Source: Gordonibacter sp. 28C
GTDB taxonomy: Bacteria > Actinomycetota > Coriobacteriia > Coriobacteriales > Eggerthellaceae
Direction of reading: 5' to 3'
Length of the DNA stretch: 49,692 bases
NCBI RefSeq assembly: GCF_003339845.1
Contig: NZ_PPTR01000018.1
Span: 1-49,692, forward strand
Shown here: one piece after another, positions 23,983 through 35,400 of the stretch
Position numbering within the stretch: the first letter of the stretch is position 1
Layout of the letters: every line of letters begins with the position of its first letter
The notes under the pieces: model-generated
The model's input: the letters and a program-made list of their open reading frames with translations, nothing else
What the model was told of the DNA's origin: nothing
The model's database searches: none
Position numbers and translations under genes: made by a program

Positions 23983-24525
23983 ATGAGAGACGTCAGCGCA
24001 ACTCCCTACGCCCGAAAGCTCCTCGAGTTGCATCTCCCCCGTTACGAGGAGATACCCCGCATCGACCTGTACATGGACCAGCTCGTGGGCTATCTGCAAG
24101 AGACGCTCGCGCCCCTCTACCAACCCGACGAGAAGATCATCACGCGCTCCATGGTGAACAACTACGTGAAGCAGGGCGTGCTGGCGGCGGTGAGCGGCAA
24201 GAAGTACACGCGCTCCCACGTGGCCTACCTCGTGGTCATCTGCACGCTCAAGCAAACGTTCTCGTTAGCCGAGATCGACCTGCTGATACGTCGCCAGATA
24301 GCCACGTTCGACACGCGCGTGGCCTACGACTACTACTGCGACGCCTTCGAGGCGGCCGTCCAGGCGCTGTTCGGCCCCGTTCCGTCGAACCCCCGCGGGC
24401 TCGCAAGCGGCGCGGACGCGGGGGACTTCGAGCGCGACCTCGTGCTGGCTTCCACGGCGGCCGTCGCCTACACGCTCTATATTAAGGCAAGCGTCGCGTT
24501 CGTGCAGGCCGAGGCGTCGGCGTAA
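23983..24525 (+). CDS. DUF1836 domain-containing probable regulator
   Basis: 180 residues from the ATG at 23983 (GGAAGG upstream). The central part (YQPDEKIITRSMVNNYVKQG, KYTRSHVAYLVVICTLKQTF) is the DUF1836 signature and reads like a MerR-type helix-turn-helix followed by a helical segment. The C-terminal 60 residues are helical and Ala-rich. DUF1836 genes next to degV are known from other anaerobes; the shared palindrome suggests it controls degV and possibly itself. Confidence 0.8.
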   Translation: MRDVSATPYARKLLELHLPRYEEIPRIDLYMDQLVGYLQETLAPLYQPDEKIITRSMVNNYVKQGVLAAVSGKKYTRSHVAYLVVICTLKQTFSLAEIDLLIRRQIATFDTRVAYDYYCDAFEAAVQALFGPVPSNPRGLASGADAGDFERDLVLASTAAVAYTLYIKASVAFVQAEASA

Positions 24526-24562
24526 ACCGCAATGTAACCAACACGAAAAACCCTCGTCTTCC

Positions 24563-24591
24563 GTAACCGGCCGCGCGGCGCAGTCGGTTAC
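24563..24591. repeat. Inverted repeat GTAACCG-N15-CGGTTAC
   Basis: Seven-base perfect arms, with an outer imperfect pairing ACCCTC/GAGGGT, in the 131-base gap before the antiporter. The right arm runs into a -10-like TTACAAT. It could be an operator or the terminator hairpin of the upstream gene; there is no T run. Confidence 0.45.
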
Positions 24592-24656
24592 AATGAGAGG
24601 GTCCGGCCCGTCGGCCGACACCTCAAAACGCGCTCGCACACGAAGGAGGACAGCCC

Positions 24657-26702
24657 TTGGAAACGCTCATGCTCGCACTGCTCATGCTCGCCGCCGTCCT
24701 GCTCTCCTCCGTTATCGACCAGCTCGTCCCCAAGATATCCTCCCCTCTCATCCAAATCGGCTTGGGCCTGCTCATCGCCCTGTTCGCCTCTTCCCAGATC
24801 AACATCACGCTCGACCCCGACCTGTTCCTCGTCATGTTCATCGCCCCCTTGTTGTACGACGAGGCGAAGAACGTGGACAAGGGCGCGCTGTGGAAGAACC
24901 GCCGCCCGGTGCTGTCGCTGGCCATCGGCCTGGTGGTGGTCACGGCCCTCATCATCGGCTTCGCCGTCGAGTGGCTGGAGCCCTCAATCAGCCTGTTCGC
25001 CGCCTTCGCGCTGGGCGCGGCGCTCGGCCCCACCGACGCCGTGGCCGTGGCTTCGCTGTCAAAGGACACGGACATCGCGCCGCGCAACAAGAGCATCCTG
25101 GAGGGCGAGTCGCTCATCAACGACGCCTCGGGCATCGTGGCGTTCCAGTTCGCCATCGCCGCCGCCACCACGGGCACGTTCTCGCTGCTGAACGCGTCGC
25201 TCGACTTCGTGGTCAGCTTCTTCGGCGGCATCGTCATCGGCGTGGCGCTGGGCTACTTCGGCAACTTCCTCGTGCGCCGCGTGCGCTCGTGGGGGCTGGA
25301 GAACACGACGTTCCACGTGCTGTTCGAGGTGTTCACGCCGTTCATCGTCTACCTCGTGGCCAGCGCCCTGGGCACGAGCGGCATCATCGCCGTGGTGGCG
25401 GCCGGCCTGGTGAACGTCATCTCGCCGCGCACCATCGGCCCGTCCATCTCGCGCATGAACATCGTCTCGTCCAGCGTGTGGCGCGTGCTGTCGTTCGCGC
25501 TGAACGGCATCGTGTTCGTGTTCCTGGGCACGCAGCTGCCGAAGGCCATGCGGAGCACCTGGGACAACGTGGCCATCGACAACGCCGTGCTCATCGGCTA
25601 CGTGCTGCTGCTCACGCTCATCTACGTGGTCGTGCGCTTCGTGTGGCTGTTCGCCATGGAGCGCGTCCACGGGCGCAAGGAGCCGGCCGAGCAGAAACCG
25701 GGATGGCGCGCCGACCTGCATTCGGCCCTCGTCATGGCGCTCGCCGGACCGAAGGGCACCATCACGCTGGCCGTGGTGCTCACCATACCGCTGTACTACC
25801 TCGATCCCGCGAAGGGCATGGTGGCCTTCCCCCAACGCGAGCTCATCATATTCCTGGCCTGCGGCGTGATCGTGGTCACGCTGCTGCTGGCCACGTTCGT
25901 GGTTCCCCTCCTGGCGCCGAAGAAGCCCCTGACCGACGAGGACGCGCGCTGCGACGAGACGCAGGTGAGCCTGGAGATACTGCGCTCGGTCATAGAGGAG
26001 CTGGCGGCGCGCCAGACCATCGAGAACCGCGCGGCCACGCAAACCGTCATCCACTCGTACAACCAGCGCATCGCGCGCATCAAGGGAAGCAACGACATCG
26101 TGGACGAGCCGAACACCGAGTTGCGCCTGCGGGCCCTGGAATGGGAGCAGGACTACGTGCTGAAGCTCATCGAGGACGAGGAGGTCTACCCCATCGTGGG
26201 CTACCAGTACCTCAGCCGCCTCGCGCACATAGAGAACCTGCTCAAGCATCATGCGGGCCGCTGGTCGCTGCAAAACGCCTACCTGCGCCTGCGCGCGCTC
26301 GCCCGCACGGGCTGGCACCGGCTGCTCAGCGGCCTGCCCGGCGTGAGCCCCACCGAGCGCACCCAGGCCATCCGCGCGCTGCAGATCAACGGGTCCGAGC
26401 ACGTTATCGAGAAGCTGCAGGCCATGCTCACCTCGCCCGAGTGCGACGAGCCGGCCGAGGACGTGAGCGCGCTGGTCATGGAGTACCAGCGCACCATAGC
26501 GCTCCTGCGCAACGCGAACCCCTCCATCACCGCCTTCACGAACACCGCCGACAAGGCCGTGGACATCGAGCGCCTGGGCCTGCACCTGGAGCTCGAGCAG
26601 ATACAGACGCGCTACGAGGAAGGCGAGCTCTGCCGCTCTTCCGCCAAGCGCCTGCGCGAGAACGTGTACCTGATGCAGGTGGACCTAGAGGACAACGTGT
26701 AG
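24657..26702 (+). CDS. Na+/H+ antiporter, CPA1/NhaP-like
   Basis: 681 residues from a TTG at 24657, chosen because GAAGGAGG stands 8 bases upstream. About 12 membrane segments fill the first 400 residues. ALGPTDAVAVASLSKDT and the ion-binding GESLINDASGIVAF (Asn-Asp pair) are the CPA1 signatures. The remaining 280 residues are charged, helical and cytoplasmic (from about KKPLTDEDARCDETQVSLEI), longer than in many NhaP proteins and probably regulatory. It exchanges cytoplasmic Na+ (or K+) for protons. It stands alone with its own terminator. Confidence 0.92.
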   Translation: METLMLALLMLAAVLLSSVIDQLVPKISSPLIQIGLGLLIALFASSQINITLDPDLFLVMFIAPLLYDEAKNVDKGALWKNRRPVLSLAIGLVVVTALIIGFAVEWLEPSISLFAAFALGAALGPTDAVAVASLSKDTDIAPRNKSILEGESLINDASGIVAFQFAIAAATTGTFSLLNASLDFVVSFFGGIVIGVALGYFGNFLVRRVRSWGLENTTFHVLFEVFTPFIVYLVASALGTSGIIAVVAAGLVNVISPRTIGPSISRMNIVSSSVWRVLSFALNGIVFVFLGTQLPKAMRSTWDNVAIDNAVLIGYVLLLTLIYVVVRFVWLFAMERVHGRKEPAEQKPGWRADLHSALVMALAGPKGTITLAVVLTIPLYYLDPAKGMVAFPQRELIIFLACGVIVVTLLLATFVVPLLAPKKPLTDEDARCDETQVSLEILRSVIEELAARQTIENRAATQTVIHSYNQRIARIKGSNDIVDEPNTELRLRALEWEQDYVLKLIEDEEVYPIVGYQYLSRLAHIENLLKHHAGRWSLQNAYLRLRALARTGWHRLLSGLPGVSPTERTQAIRALQINGSEHVIEKLQAMLTSPECDEPAEDVSALVMEYQRTIALLRNANPSITAFTNTADKAVDIERLGLHLELEQIQTRYEEGELCRSSAKRLRENVYLMQVDLEDNV

Positions 26703-26743
26703 CGGGCTAGGCAGCGCGAAGCGCATGGGCGTCCACGCGAGAA

Positions 26744-26774
26744 AAGGCCGCCCGGCATCGAGCCGGGCGGCCTT
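26744..26774 (+). terminator. GC-rich terminator after the antiporter
   Basis: A 13-bp perfect stem (26744-26756 with 26762-26774) around a 5-base loop, 41 bases after the stop, with only a weak T tail (CTTCGTTG). Confidence 0.75.
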
Positions 26775-26800
26775 CGTTGAAACGCTCGCCGTTGGCACCG

Positions 26801-26848
26801 CACGGGATCCTTCGACTTCGCGCCTACGGCGCTCCGCTCAGGATGACA
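26801..26848. repeat. Dispersed intergenic repeat copy
   Basis: Nearly identical to 20460-20503 (GGATCCTTCGACTTCGCG ... CTCCGCTCAGGATGAC), with a different 4-base centre (CTAC in place of TT). It ends 3 bases before the argS stop codon on the opposite strand, so it forms the 3' end of that message. Confidence 0.7.
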
Positions 26849-26851
26849 TTG

Positions 26852-28579
26852 CTACATCTTGGCGGGGGCGCTCACGCCCAGGAGGTTGAGGGTGGTGGCC
26901 AGCACGATGCGGGTGGCGTCCACGAGGGCCAGGCGGGCGTTCTTCACGCTCTCCTCCTCGCCGATGACGTGGCAGTTCGTGTAGAACGAGTGGAACAGCG
27001 ACGCCAGGTCCTGCGCGTAGTGCGTCAGGCGGAAGGCGGCGCGGTCGCGGGCGGCCTGGGCCACGAGCGGGCCGAAGTCGTCCATCTTGCGCATGAGGGC
27101 GAGCTCGGACTCGTGCGTGAGCGGGCTCAGGTCCACGTTCGCCGGGACCACCTTCGCGGCCAGCTCGTCCATGGACATCTCGCCGGCCTCGGCGGCCGCG
27201 GCGTCGGCCGGATCGGCGGCCTTGCGCAGGATGGAGCAGATGCGCGCGTGCGCGTACTGCACGTAGTACACCGGGTTCGACGCGTCCTTCTTCTTCGCCA
27301 CCTCGATGTCGAAGTCGATGGGCTGGTCGGAGGACTTCGCCAACATGAGGTAGCGCGTGGCGTCCACGCCCACCTCGTCGATGAGCTCCTCGAACGTGAT
27401 CATCTCGCCGGTGCGCTTGGACATGCGCACGGCCTCGCCGTCGCGGAACAGGTTCACCAGCTGGCCGAGCATGATCTCCAGCGCGCCGGGCCAGCCCCAG
27501 GCGGCCAGCATGGCCTCGCAGCGGGCGATGTAGCCGTGGTGGTCGGCGCCCCAGATGTTGATGAGATGGTCGAAGCCGCGCTCCATCTTGTTGTAATGGT
27601 ACGCCACGTCGCTCATGAAGTACGTCATCTCGCCATTGGCCTTGATGAGCACGCGGTCCTTCTCGTCGTCGAACGCGCTCGACTTGAACCAGGTGGCGCC
27701 GTCCTTGACGTAGATGTAGCCCTTCTCGTCCATGGCCTCGAGGCTGCGGTCGACCGCGCTCTTGCCCGTCTCGTCGGGCACGTACAGGCTGCGTTCGCTG
27801 AACCAGCACTCGAACGTGGTGCCGAAGCGCTCGGTCACGCGATGCTGCTCGGCCAGCTCGTAGGCGTAGGCGCGCTCGCGGAAGTTCTCCATGCGCTCCT
27901 TCGGGTCGGCGTCGAGCCACGCATCTCCGTCCTCGTCGATGATGGCCTGCGCGATGTCCTTCACGTAGGAGCCCGCGTAGCACGCCTCGGGCATTTCCAC
28001 GTCGCGTCCCAGCAGCTGCTGGTAGCGCACGGCCACCGACTCGCCGAAGTTGTCCATCTGCGTGCCGGCGTCGTTGATGTAGAACTCCTCGAACACGTCG
28101 TAGCCCGCGTGGCGCATGACGCGTGCCGTGGCGTCGCCGAGGGCGGCCCAACGGCCGTGGCCCACGTGCAGGGGGCCGGTGGGGTTCGCGGAGATGTACT
28201 CGAGGTTGATCTTGCGCTCGCCCTCCGGGATCTCGCCCTTGCCGAAGTCGCCCTTCTCGGCGCGCGCCGTGGCCACGACGCCCTGCAGGACGGCGGGAGC
28301 CAGGCGGATGTTGATGAAGCCGGGGCCGGCGATGTCCACCGAGGCGATCATGTCGTTCTCGGGAAGGTGGTCGACGATGATCTGGGCGATCTCGCGGGGA
28401 TTCTTCTTGGCCTGCTTGGCGGAACGCATGGCCACGGTGGAGGCCCAGTCGCCGTTGCTCTCGTCGCGCGGGCGCTCCAGCGCCGCCTCGGGAGCCTGCT
28501 CGAGCTCGAGCGATCCGTCTTCGCACGCGGCCGCGACGGCTGCGTCGATCAGCTGTTCAAGTTGTTCGCGAATTTGCAT
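26852..28579 (-). CDS. argS: Arginyl-tRNA synthetase
   Basis: 575 residues from the ATG at 28579 (AGGAAA upstream); a GTG-type start further up at 28609 is less likely. Class I synthetase: HIGH-type motif in ANPTGPLHVGHGRWAALGD (about residue 130), MSKR at the KMSKS position in VRMSKRTGEM. The N-terminal additional domain and the C-terminal anticodon-binding DALR domain (VYYVQYAHARICSILRKA, ending LNLLGVSAPAKM) are present, so it is full length. Charges tRNA-Arg; a tRNA-Arg(TCT) gene and the arginine deiminase operon are further along the window, but nothing shows joint control. Confidence 0.97.
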   Translation of the reverse strand: MQIREQLEQLIDAAVAAACEDGSLELEQAPEAALERPRDESNGDWASTVAMRSAKQAKKNPREIAQIIVDHLPENDMIASVDIAGPGFINIRLAPAVLQGVVATARAEKGDFGKGEIPEGERKINLEYISANPTGPLHVGHGRWAALGDATARVMRHAGYDVFEEFYINDAGTQMDNFGESVAVRYQQLLGRDVEMPEACYAGSYVKDIAQAIIDEDGDAWLDADPKERMENFRERAYAYELAEQHRVTERFGTTFECWFSERSLYVPDETGKSAVDRSLEAMDEKGYIYVKDGATWFKSSAFDDEKDRVLIKANGEMTYFMSDVAYHYNKMERGFDHLINIWGADHHGYIARCEAMLAAWGWPGALEIMLGQLVNLFRDGEAVRMSKRTGEMITFEELIDEVGVDATRYLMLAKSSDQPIDFDIEVAKKKDASNPVYYVQYAHARICSILRKAADPADAAAAEAGEMSMDELAAKVVPANVDLSPLTHESELALMRKMDDFGPLVAQAARDRAAFRLTHYAQDLASLFHSFYTNCHVIGEEESVKNARLALVDATRIVLATTLNLLGVSAPAKM

Positions 28580-28803
28580 GGTGAGCGTCTTTCCTGTTCG
28601 ATAGTCCAAACCGTTGCATATCGGACGATTTTACCACCTTTTCCGCACACGGAGGGCCACGCGATCCCAACGTCCGGACGGCGTCGCTCGTTATGCAGAA
28701 AACGCACACACGACCTCGGACAAGGCCCGCCGCCTTGCGCAGGTTCGCCCGCCTGCGCGCCTTGTGGTATCGTGAACGCCGACACCCGTGGGAAAGGACG
28801 TGT

Positions 28804-29241
28804 ATGGAATACCGGTTCGAGCAGGGGAACTTCGCGGACGCGCGCATCGTGCGAACCCGCGTGTTCATGGAAGAGCAGGGCTTCGAGAACGAGTTCGACG
28901 ACGTTGACGAGAGCCCGGACACCGTCCACGTGACCATGTACGACGCCGACGGGGCGCTCGTGGGCTGCGCGCGGACCTTCCCCGACCCCGATCACGCCGA
29001 CGAACCGGGCCGCTGGGTGTTCGGACGCTTGGCCGTGCTGCCCGAGGCGCGCCACGGCGGGCGCGGGGCGGCGCTTCTGGCCGAGTCCGAGCGCCTTGCG
29101 CGGGCGGCGGGCGCCGTGGAGATGCACCTGCACGCCCAGTGCCGCGTCACGTCGTTCTACGAGCGCGTGGGCTACGAGCAGTACGGCCCCGTGGAGCTCG
29201 ACGAGCACGTGGAGCACATCTGGATGAGGAAAACGCTCTGA
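28804..29241 (+). CDS. GNAT-family N-acetyltransferase
   Basis: 145 residues, ATG at 28804 with AAAGGA 5 bases upstream; in-frame starts further up lack a site. The acetyl-CoA binding motif is FGRLAVLPEARHGGRGAALL (about residues 72-92). The end has the typical beta-bulge HLHAQCRVTSFYERVGYEQYG and a catalytic-region Tyr. It resembles ElaA-type acetyltransferases (LHAQ, FYExxGF). Substrate unknown. Confidence 0.9.
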   Translation: MEYRFEQGNFADARIVRTRVFMEEQGFENEFDDVDESPDTVHVTMYDADGALVGCARTFPDPDHADEPGRWVFGRLAVLPEARHGGRGAALLAESERLARAAGAVEMHLHAQCRVTSFYERVGYEQYGPVELDEHVEHIWMRKTL

Positions 29242-29250
29242 GTCTTGTCC

Positions 29251-29341
29251 GCATCGGTTGCGGCCGAGGCCCCGCGCAGCACTCCTCACACACTTCGCGA
29301 AAGTTCGTCGCACTGCGCGGGGCCTCGGCCGCAACCGATGC
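29251..29341. repeat. Perfect 29-bp inverted repeat with 33-base loop
   Basis: 29251-29279 (GCATCGGTTGCGGCCGAGGC ...) is exactly inverted at 29313-29341. The loop holds the near-palindrome CTTCGCGAAAG. It starts 10 bases after the acetyltransferase stop. There is no T run directly after it, and the stem is longer than in ordinary terminators. Non-coding. Confidence 0.85.
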
Positions 29342-29375
29342 GCACGCCACAGATCTTGTGGGTGAGGGAAAGAGC

Positions 29376-29409
29376 AAGAGAGGGAGGGGCTTTCCCTCCC
29401 TCTCTCTTT
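29376..29409. terminator. Bidirectional hairpin terminator between acetyltransferase and adhesin
   Basis: AGAGAGGGAGGG (29377-29388) pairs with CCCTCCCTCTCT (29394-29405), followed on the plus strand by CTTTTAATT. On the minus strand it directly follows the adhesin stop. It serves the convergent adhesin and acetyltransferase genes. Confidence 0.7.
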
Positions 29410-32400
29410 TAATTGCGCTTTCGGCGGCGGATTATGATCGCTGCTGCGGCGGCGATCACGGCGACTACGGCGACGCCGACGATGACGGGGACGAGCGGCG
29501 CCCAAGGGTCGCCGGTGCGCGCGGCTGCGGACGGCGCGCTTTTCGCGGGTGCCGGAACGCGCTGGTCCACCATCTCGACGAGCTGGGTGTGGGGCTCGCC
29601 CGGGGCGACCTTGGGGTCGTCCACGGTGAACGCCACGTCGTCGGCCTTCAAGTAGCCGGGCGGTGCCTCGAGCTCCTGCAGACGGTACGTCTTCCCCGCC
29701 GCGAGCACGCCCTCCGCCTCGCGCCCCTCGTCCGCCGAAGAGGTCCAGGGCTCGACCACAACGGCGCCGGCCTGGTCGACCACTTGCAGCTTGGCGCCCG
29801 CCAGCAGGTTTCCTTCGGGGCCCTTCTTGTCGAAGCGAACCACGACCTGCGGCTCCCTCCATACGATGACGCCGCCCTCGTCGATATCGGCCGTGCCCGA
29901 GCCGCCGTCGAACGTGACGACCTTCGGCACGCCGCCCTCGCCCATCGCGAACGTGACGGACACGGGGTTCTTCGACACCAGGCACCCGTCGGGGGCCTCG
30001 AGCTCGCAGATCACGTACTCCTGCCCCATGAGGACGCCCTCGAACACCAGGTGCCCGTCCGCGTCGGTGACGGCCTTCGCGATGAGCCGCAGGTCGTCTG
30101 CGGACGACGGATCGGCCGAGGCCTGCGCCGGCAGGCGCTTGTGCAGCCCGTACGTGGAGCCGGGCAGCACCTTGCCCTCGTCGGTCTCCGACACCTTTCT
30201 CAGGTGGATGTCGGTGCGATGCACGTCGTTCACCACCTGGGTCAGCACGCCGTCCTCGCCTGCGGGGGCGAAACGTTCGATGGTGCCGTCGACCCCGATG
30301 ACCAGTTCGTAGACCGTGCCGTCCGACACGCGGCCGTCGGGAACCGTCGTCTCGTGCACGAAATACGTGCCGGCCGGGATCCTGGCGAACGCCACCTGCC
30401 CGTCATTGCCGCTTGCCGTCGCTTCGACGGGTTGCGCGAGAATCGGGTCGCGGTAAACCGTGAACTCCGCGCCCTCGAGCGGCCTCAAGGCTTCGGGGTC
30501 CTCGGCCCCCAGGCTCGCGTCCGAGCAGCCCTCCACGTACCGCTCGAGCGCCGTGAAGCCGAATTCGATGGGATCGTTGCCCACCGCGCCCAGATCGACG
30601 GAGGGCGTTTGATCGGCGTTGGAGCTTCCGATGGAGAACGGAAGCTTGTCGCCGAGCACCCGGTAGCCGTCGGCCCTCGTCTCCTGCAAATAGTAGTCTC
30701 CCCAAGCCAACCCTGCGATATCGAGCACGCCTGAAGCGCCCGGCGCTCCTGCGGCATCATCGGGCGACGGGTACGCGCGGCCGGTCGTGAAGGTGCCGAG
30801 CGCCGTACCGGGGTCGGCGGCGTCGTAGAGCTGGAACTCCACGTCGTCGAGCGCGGCGTTCGTCTCCGCGTCGATCTTCAGCAGCGAAACCGAGCCGAGC
30901 TTGCGCTCGTTGGCCACGTTGCCGTTGCGGTACAGCGCGTTCTCCACGCTCAGGCGGTACTTGCCGGCCGTGGCCTGGTCGACGTTCTCGTGCAGCTTGA
31001 GCTCCTGGCTCTGGAAGTCGGCCGTGTTCTCCACTGTGAACGTGGCGGTGTAGGGGCTGCCGGCGTCCAGCGCGTAGCCCGGCGCCGCCTGCGTCTCCTG
31101 GACACGGTACGTCCCCTTTTCCTTCATCACGAACGCCACCATGCCGAACTCGTTCGTGGAGACGGGCAACCCCACGGCGACGAACCCGCCCGCGCCGTCC
31201 GACTTCGACAAGGCGAACTGGGTGCCCGCCAGCGGCTCGCCGCTGGTTTCGTCGACCTTGAACACGGACACGGACGAATGGAAGCTCGCGTTGTCCACGA
31301 GCACGGCCACCGTGGTGCCGTGCTGCGCCTCGCCGACGGAGAACGTTCGGTGCGTCTGGTCGATCACCGCGTTGCCGGGCGTGGCGGTTTCCACGAAGTA
31401 ATAGCTTCCCTCGGGGAGCCCCTCCACCCTTATCTTGCCGTCCATGTCGGTTACGAGCCCGCTTCGCAGCGCGCCCGGAGCGCCCTGTTGACAGAGGTCG
31501 AACACGACGCCCTCCAGCGGCCCTGCCCCGTCGCGGGTCTTGACCAACTCGACGTCCGCCTTGACGGCCACGTTGCGCAGCGAAAGCCGCAGGCCGTCGG
31601 GAGACACGCTTGCAGCGGGCGAACCGTCCCGCAGATCGGGATTGCCCGTCAGCACGATGGCGCCCGCGTCGTTCAGCTTGAACGTCACGGCATCGGACCA
31701 GGTGAGGTAGCCGCCCAGGCGATCGGACTCGGTCAGCGTGTACGTCTCGCCCACGATGAGCTCGCCCGCGAATTCTCGAGGATCCGCCCCCGACGTCCAA
31801 GAAACGTCGGAGGCGGCGGTACCGGCGAACCGGCCCGAAAGCCTCAGATGCGCGCCGGCGAGCGGGCTGCCCCCGTCGTCGGTCTTGGCTATGGACGCCC
31901 GTGTTTTGACGTTGCCGACGAGCCCCAGGTCGACTCCGGAAGCGGCGTTGCCCGCATCGATGGCGAACGTGCCGGAATAAGGGGTGCCTCCCAACCGATA
32001 GCCGTCGGGCGCCTTCGTTTCCGCGATGGTGTAGGAGCCCCAGGCGAGGCCGTCGACGCCCAACGTGCCGTCGGGGCCGGTCGCGTACGTGACCGCGTTG
32101 CCGCCGGGGCCAGTCAGCTCGAACTCGGCTCCCCCAAGCCCGACGCCGGTGTCCCCATCGACCTTGGTCAGCGTCAGCGAACCGGGGATGCGCGCGTTCG
32201 TGACGCCCGCGTCCGTCCAGGTTCCGCCCGTCTTCGCCACGACGACATCGGGGGACGCCGCCCCCTCCCTGACCTCGACCGTCTTGCCGTTGTCCCCCTC
32301 GGCCAGCTCGAACGTGGCCGAGAAGGCGTCGCGGTAGCCCTCCGGCACCGTCGTTTCCGTCAAGGTGTAGGAGCCCTTCTTCAGATTGGAGGCGATGAAC

Positions 32401-35400
32401 CTGCCGTCCGCGCTCGTCAACGCGGTGTCCGTGGCGGCACCGCCGCTCGCAGGCTGGTAGGACAGCGTGAACTTCGCGCCCGCCAGCGCCTCTCCGCTCG
32501 TGCCGTCCAGTTTGTCCAGCACGAGCGATGCCGAGAACGGGGCGTTGGTCGCAGTTACGGACAAAGGCGCGCCCGAGACGTCGTAGTCGTCGGCGTTCGC
32601 GACCGCGAATTCCCAATGCCTGCCGTCGAGCACGGTGTCGTCGGTGGCCTTCGTTTCCACGAAGTAGTACTCGCCCACCTCCAGACCGTCGCCCAAGGGC
32701 TCATGGGTGTCTTCGCGAACGACGGTCGAACCGACGGACGTCCATATTCCAGCGGCACCCGTAACGAGGCCTTCCGCGACCAACGCGTCGGGGGCGCCTT
32801 TCCTGCACAGGCTGAACTCGACCCCGGAAACCGTTCCCGGCAAGCCTCCCTCGATGGTCTTGGCCAACTCGACCTGGGCCTTCGCGATATGGTCCTTCAT
32901 GGTGATCGTGATGCCGGTCGACCCGTCGCCCGACACCGCCCCGGGCGTCGCGCTCTCGATGCCGCCGTCGGGCTTGAGCGTGAACGGGATGTCGGAAGCC
33001 GTCGCGTAGACCGTCGGCGTCTTCGTTTCCCTGAGCATATAATCGCCCGCGGGAAGGCCCTGCACCTGGTTGTTCCATCCCACGTCCATCGCCGGCCCGA
33101 AAACCTCCACGCTCGTGTCGCCGGCGGCATCGCGCGTCCAAACCGCCAGCGCGGCATCCGACGGGAGCGCGCCGGCCGGATACACCGACAGTTCGACGTC
33201 GTCGACGGGCGCGCCCGTGTCGGCGTCGACTTTGTCCAACCGGAAAGCGGTCAACCGGTTGGGCACGATGTTCTTGCCGGTCGCACCGTCTCCCACCGCG
33301 TAAACCCAACCGGCCGCATCGGACGCCACCACCACGTTGTAGGGGTACTCGTCCAGTATGTAACCGGGAGGCGCGGCCGCTTCGACCACCTCGTAGGTTC
33401 CCGCCGGAACGTTGGCGAACACCGCCTGGCCCCTCTCCACCGCCGTGGAATGGGCTCCGCCGTTCGAGTCGCTCCAGTTTATCGTGCCGCCTTGAGGGGC
33501 CGACACGGCGGTCGTCTCGTACGGCGAGCCCGACGCCGTGGTGCCGTGCAGCCGGAACGTGGCTCCGGGCAAGGGCTGGTCGCGCTCTCCGTCCACCGTG
33601 CCCACCTTGTTGACGACCACTGCGGCCCCGAGCGGCACGTTGACCATCGCGCTGGCCGACGAACCTCCGTCGAAAACGGGAATGGCCTGCCAGGGAGCGT
33701 TCGACCCCGCCCCTTGCCAGGTGTAGCGGTTCGAGCCGTCGGCATTAACAGTGAACACGGGGGTGTTTGCGGCATCGCCCCGGGGCAGCACGAAGTCGTC
33801 GTGCGTGCCCGTCTCTTTGAAGTAGTAGCTGCCCGGTGCGAGGCCGTTGGCGATCGGCTCCCCGGTGAAGTTGTTGACGAGGGACGAGCCCTCCGTCGTC
33901 ACCGTGCCGTCCGCGGCGCTTGAGAAGCTGCCGCTCTGGTTCACCTTCGCGTCGTCGCTTCCATCGCTCGCCGCACCCACCCGGTACAGATCGAACTTCG
34001 CGTCCTTCAACGGGGTGCCATCCTCGTCGGTTTTCTTGAACGAGGCGTGGCCGACGACGCGCTCGTTGCGCAGGGTGACGGATTTGGAACCGGCGCTCGC
34101 CGTGTTGCCGTACGCCGCGTTCGCGCCGAGCCCGGCGGGGTTGTGCAGGTCGAGCACCTCCATCTTGCCGAATTCGTCGATCTTGAACTCGACGCAGGCG
34201 AAGATGCCGATGTCCAGCGTTCCGTCGTTCACGGGCAGGTATGCGAGGGGAACCTTCGTCTCGACGAAGCGGTACGTCGCGTCGCGCTCCACCGTGACGG
34301 TCTTGTCGGCGTTGTCCGTCGTGTACGTCTCGACCGTATCCCACGACGACCCGTCCCGTTTTTGAAGCTCGACCTTGGCGCCCTCCACGCGAACGCCGAA
34401 CTGGTCGAGCTTCGCCAGCTTGACGAGAGCGGTGCCGTCCGATACCTTGATGGCTTTTCCGTCGACGACGCCCGGGCCGGACAGAACCCGCGCCTTTCCG
34501 TACGCGTCGACCGAGAACTTCACGTCTTGGAATTTCACGAGCTGCTGGTCGTCGGGCGCCTGGTCTTCGGCCAGAACGTACGTGCCCGCAGGCAGCCCGA
34601 CCAAACTCCAGGTGAACGTTTGGGTGCTAAGATCGGTCACCGTCGCGGAGTACGAAAGGCCGTCGAAGAGGCTCTGGACCATGGTGCCCGTCTTGTTCCC
34701 CGCCGCGTCGGTCTCGTAAATCGAAAGCACCGCTCCGGTGAGCGACGTGCCGCTCGGCGAGGTCTTCACCACTTCGAGCGCCGTCTTCTCGTTCTTGATC
34801 GCCGAGGTGTTGGCACCGGTGCCGCGCGGGTCGTAGTCCACGCCCCACACGTCGAGGCCTCGGTCGTTCGTCCCGTACGTGACCTCGAAGTACTTCATGC
34901 CCTCGTAGGCCGCGTAGCCGGCCTGGGGGTTCGTCTCCTCCAGCGCGTAGCAGCCCCACGGCAGGCCGGCGATCTTGATCGATCCGCCCCATGCCTTGCT
35001 CGCGACGACCGCGTCCGGCGAGGCCGTGCGGTCGAACGCGTACGCGCCGTCGGCGCCCGTCAGGCCCACCGGCGCCTTCTTGGCGTTGCCGTAGCCGTTC
35101 GGATAGAGCCAGAGCTTGAACTCGGACACCGGGTTGGTTATGTCGCCGGGGCTGCCGAACGTCTTGTCGATCTCGACCAGCCCGTCGGTCGACTTGCGCG
35201 CGTTCGTCACCGCGACGTCCTTCGCGTTCGCCTTTCCGGCATCGCCCGTTGCCAGATCGCCCTCGAGCACCTGGTCGCTGTAGCCGACCGGAGCCGACGT
35301 TTCTTTGTAGTAGTACGTCGTGTTCGCGGCCAAACCGTAGAACGGGACGGTGCCGTCGTCGCGCGACACGCCCGTCTTGAACAGCTGGGTGCGCCCCGGA

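Noticed and set aside
24593-26710. 705-codon plus-strand frame over the antiporter
   Set aside because: Off-frame shadow rich in Arg/His/Gly; the antiporter frame has the CPA1 motifs.
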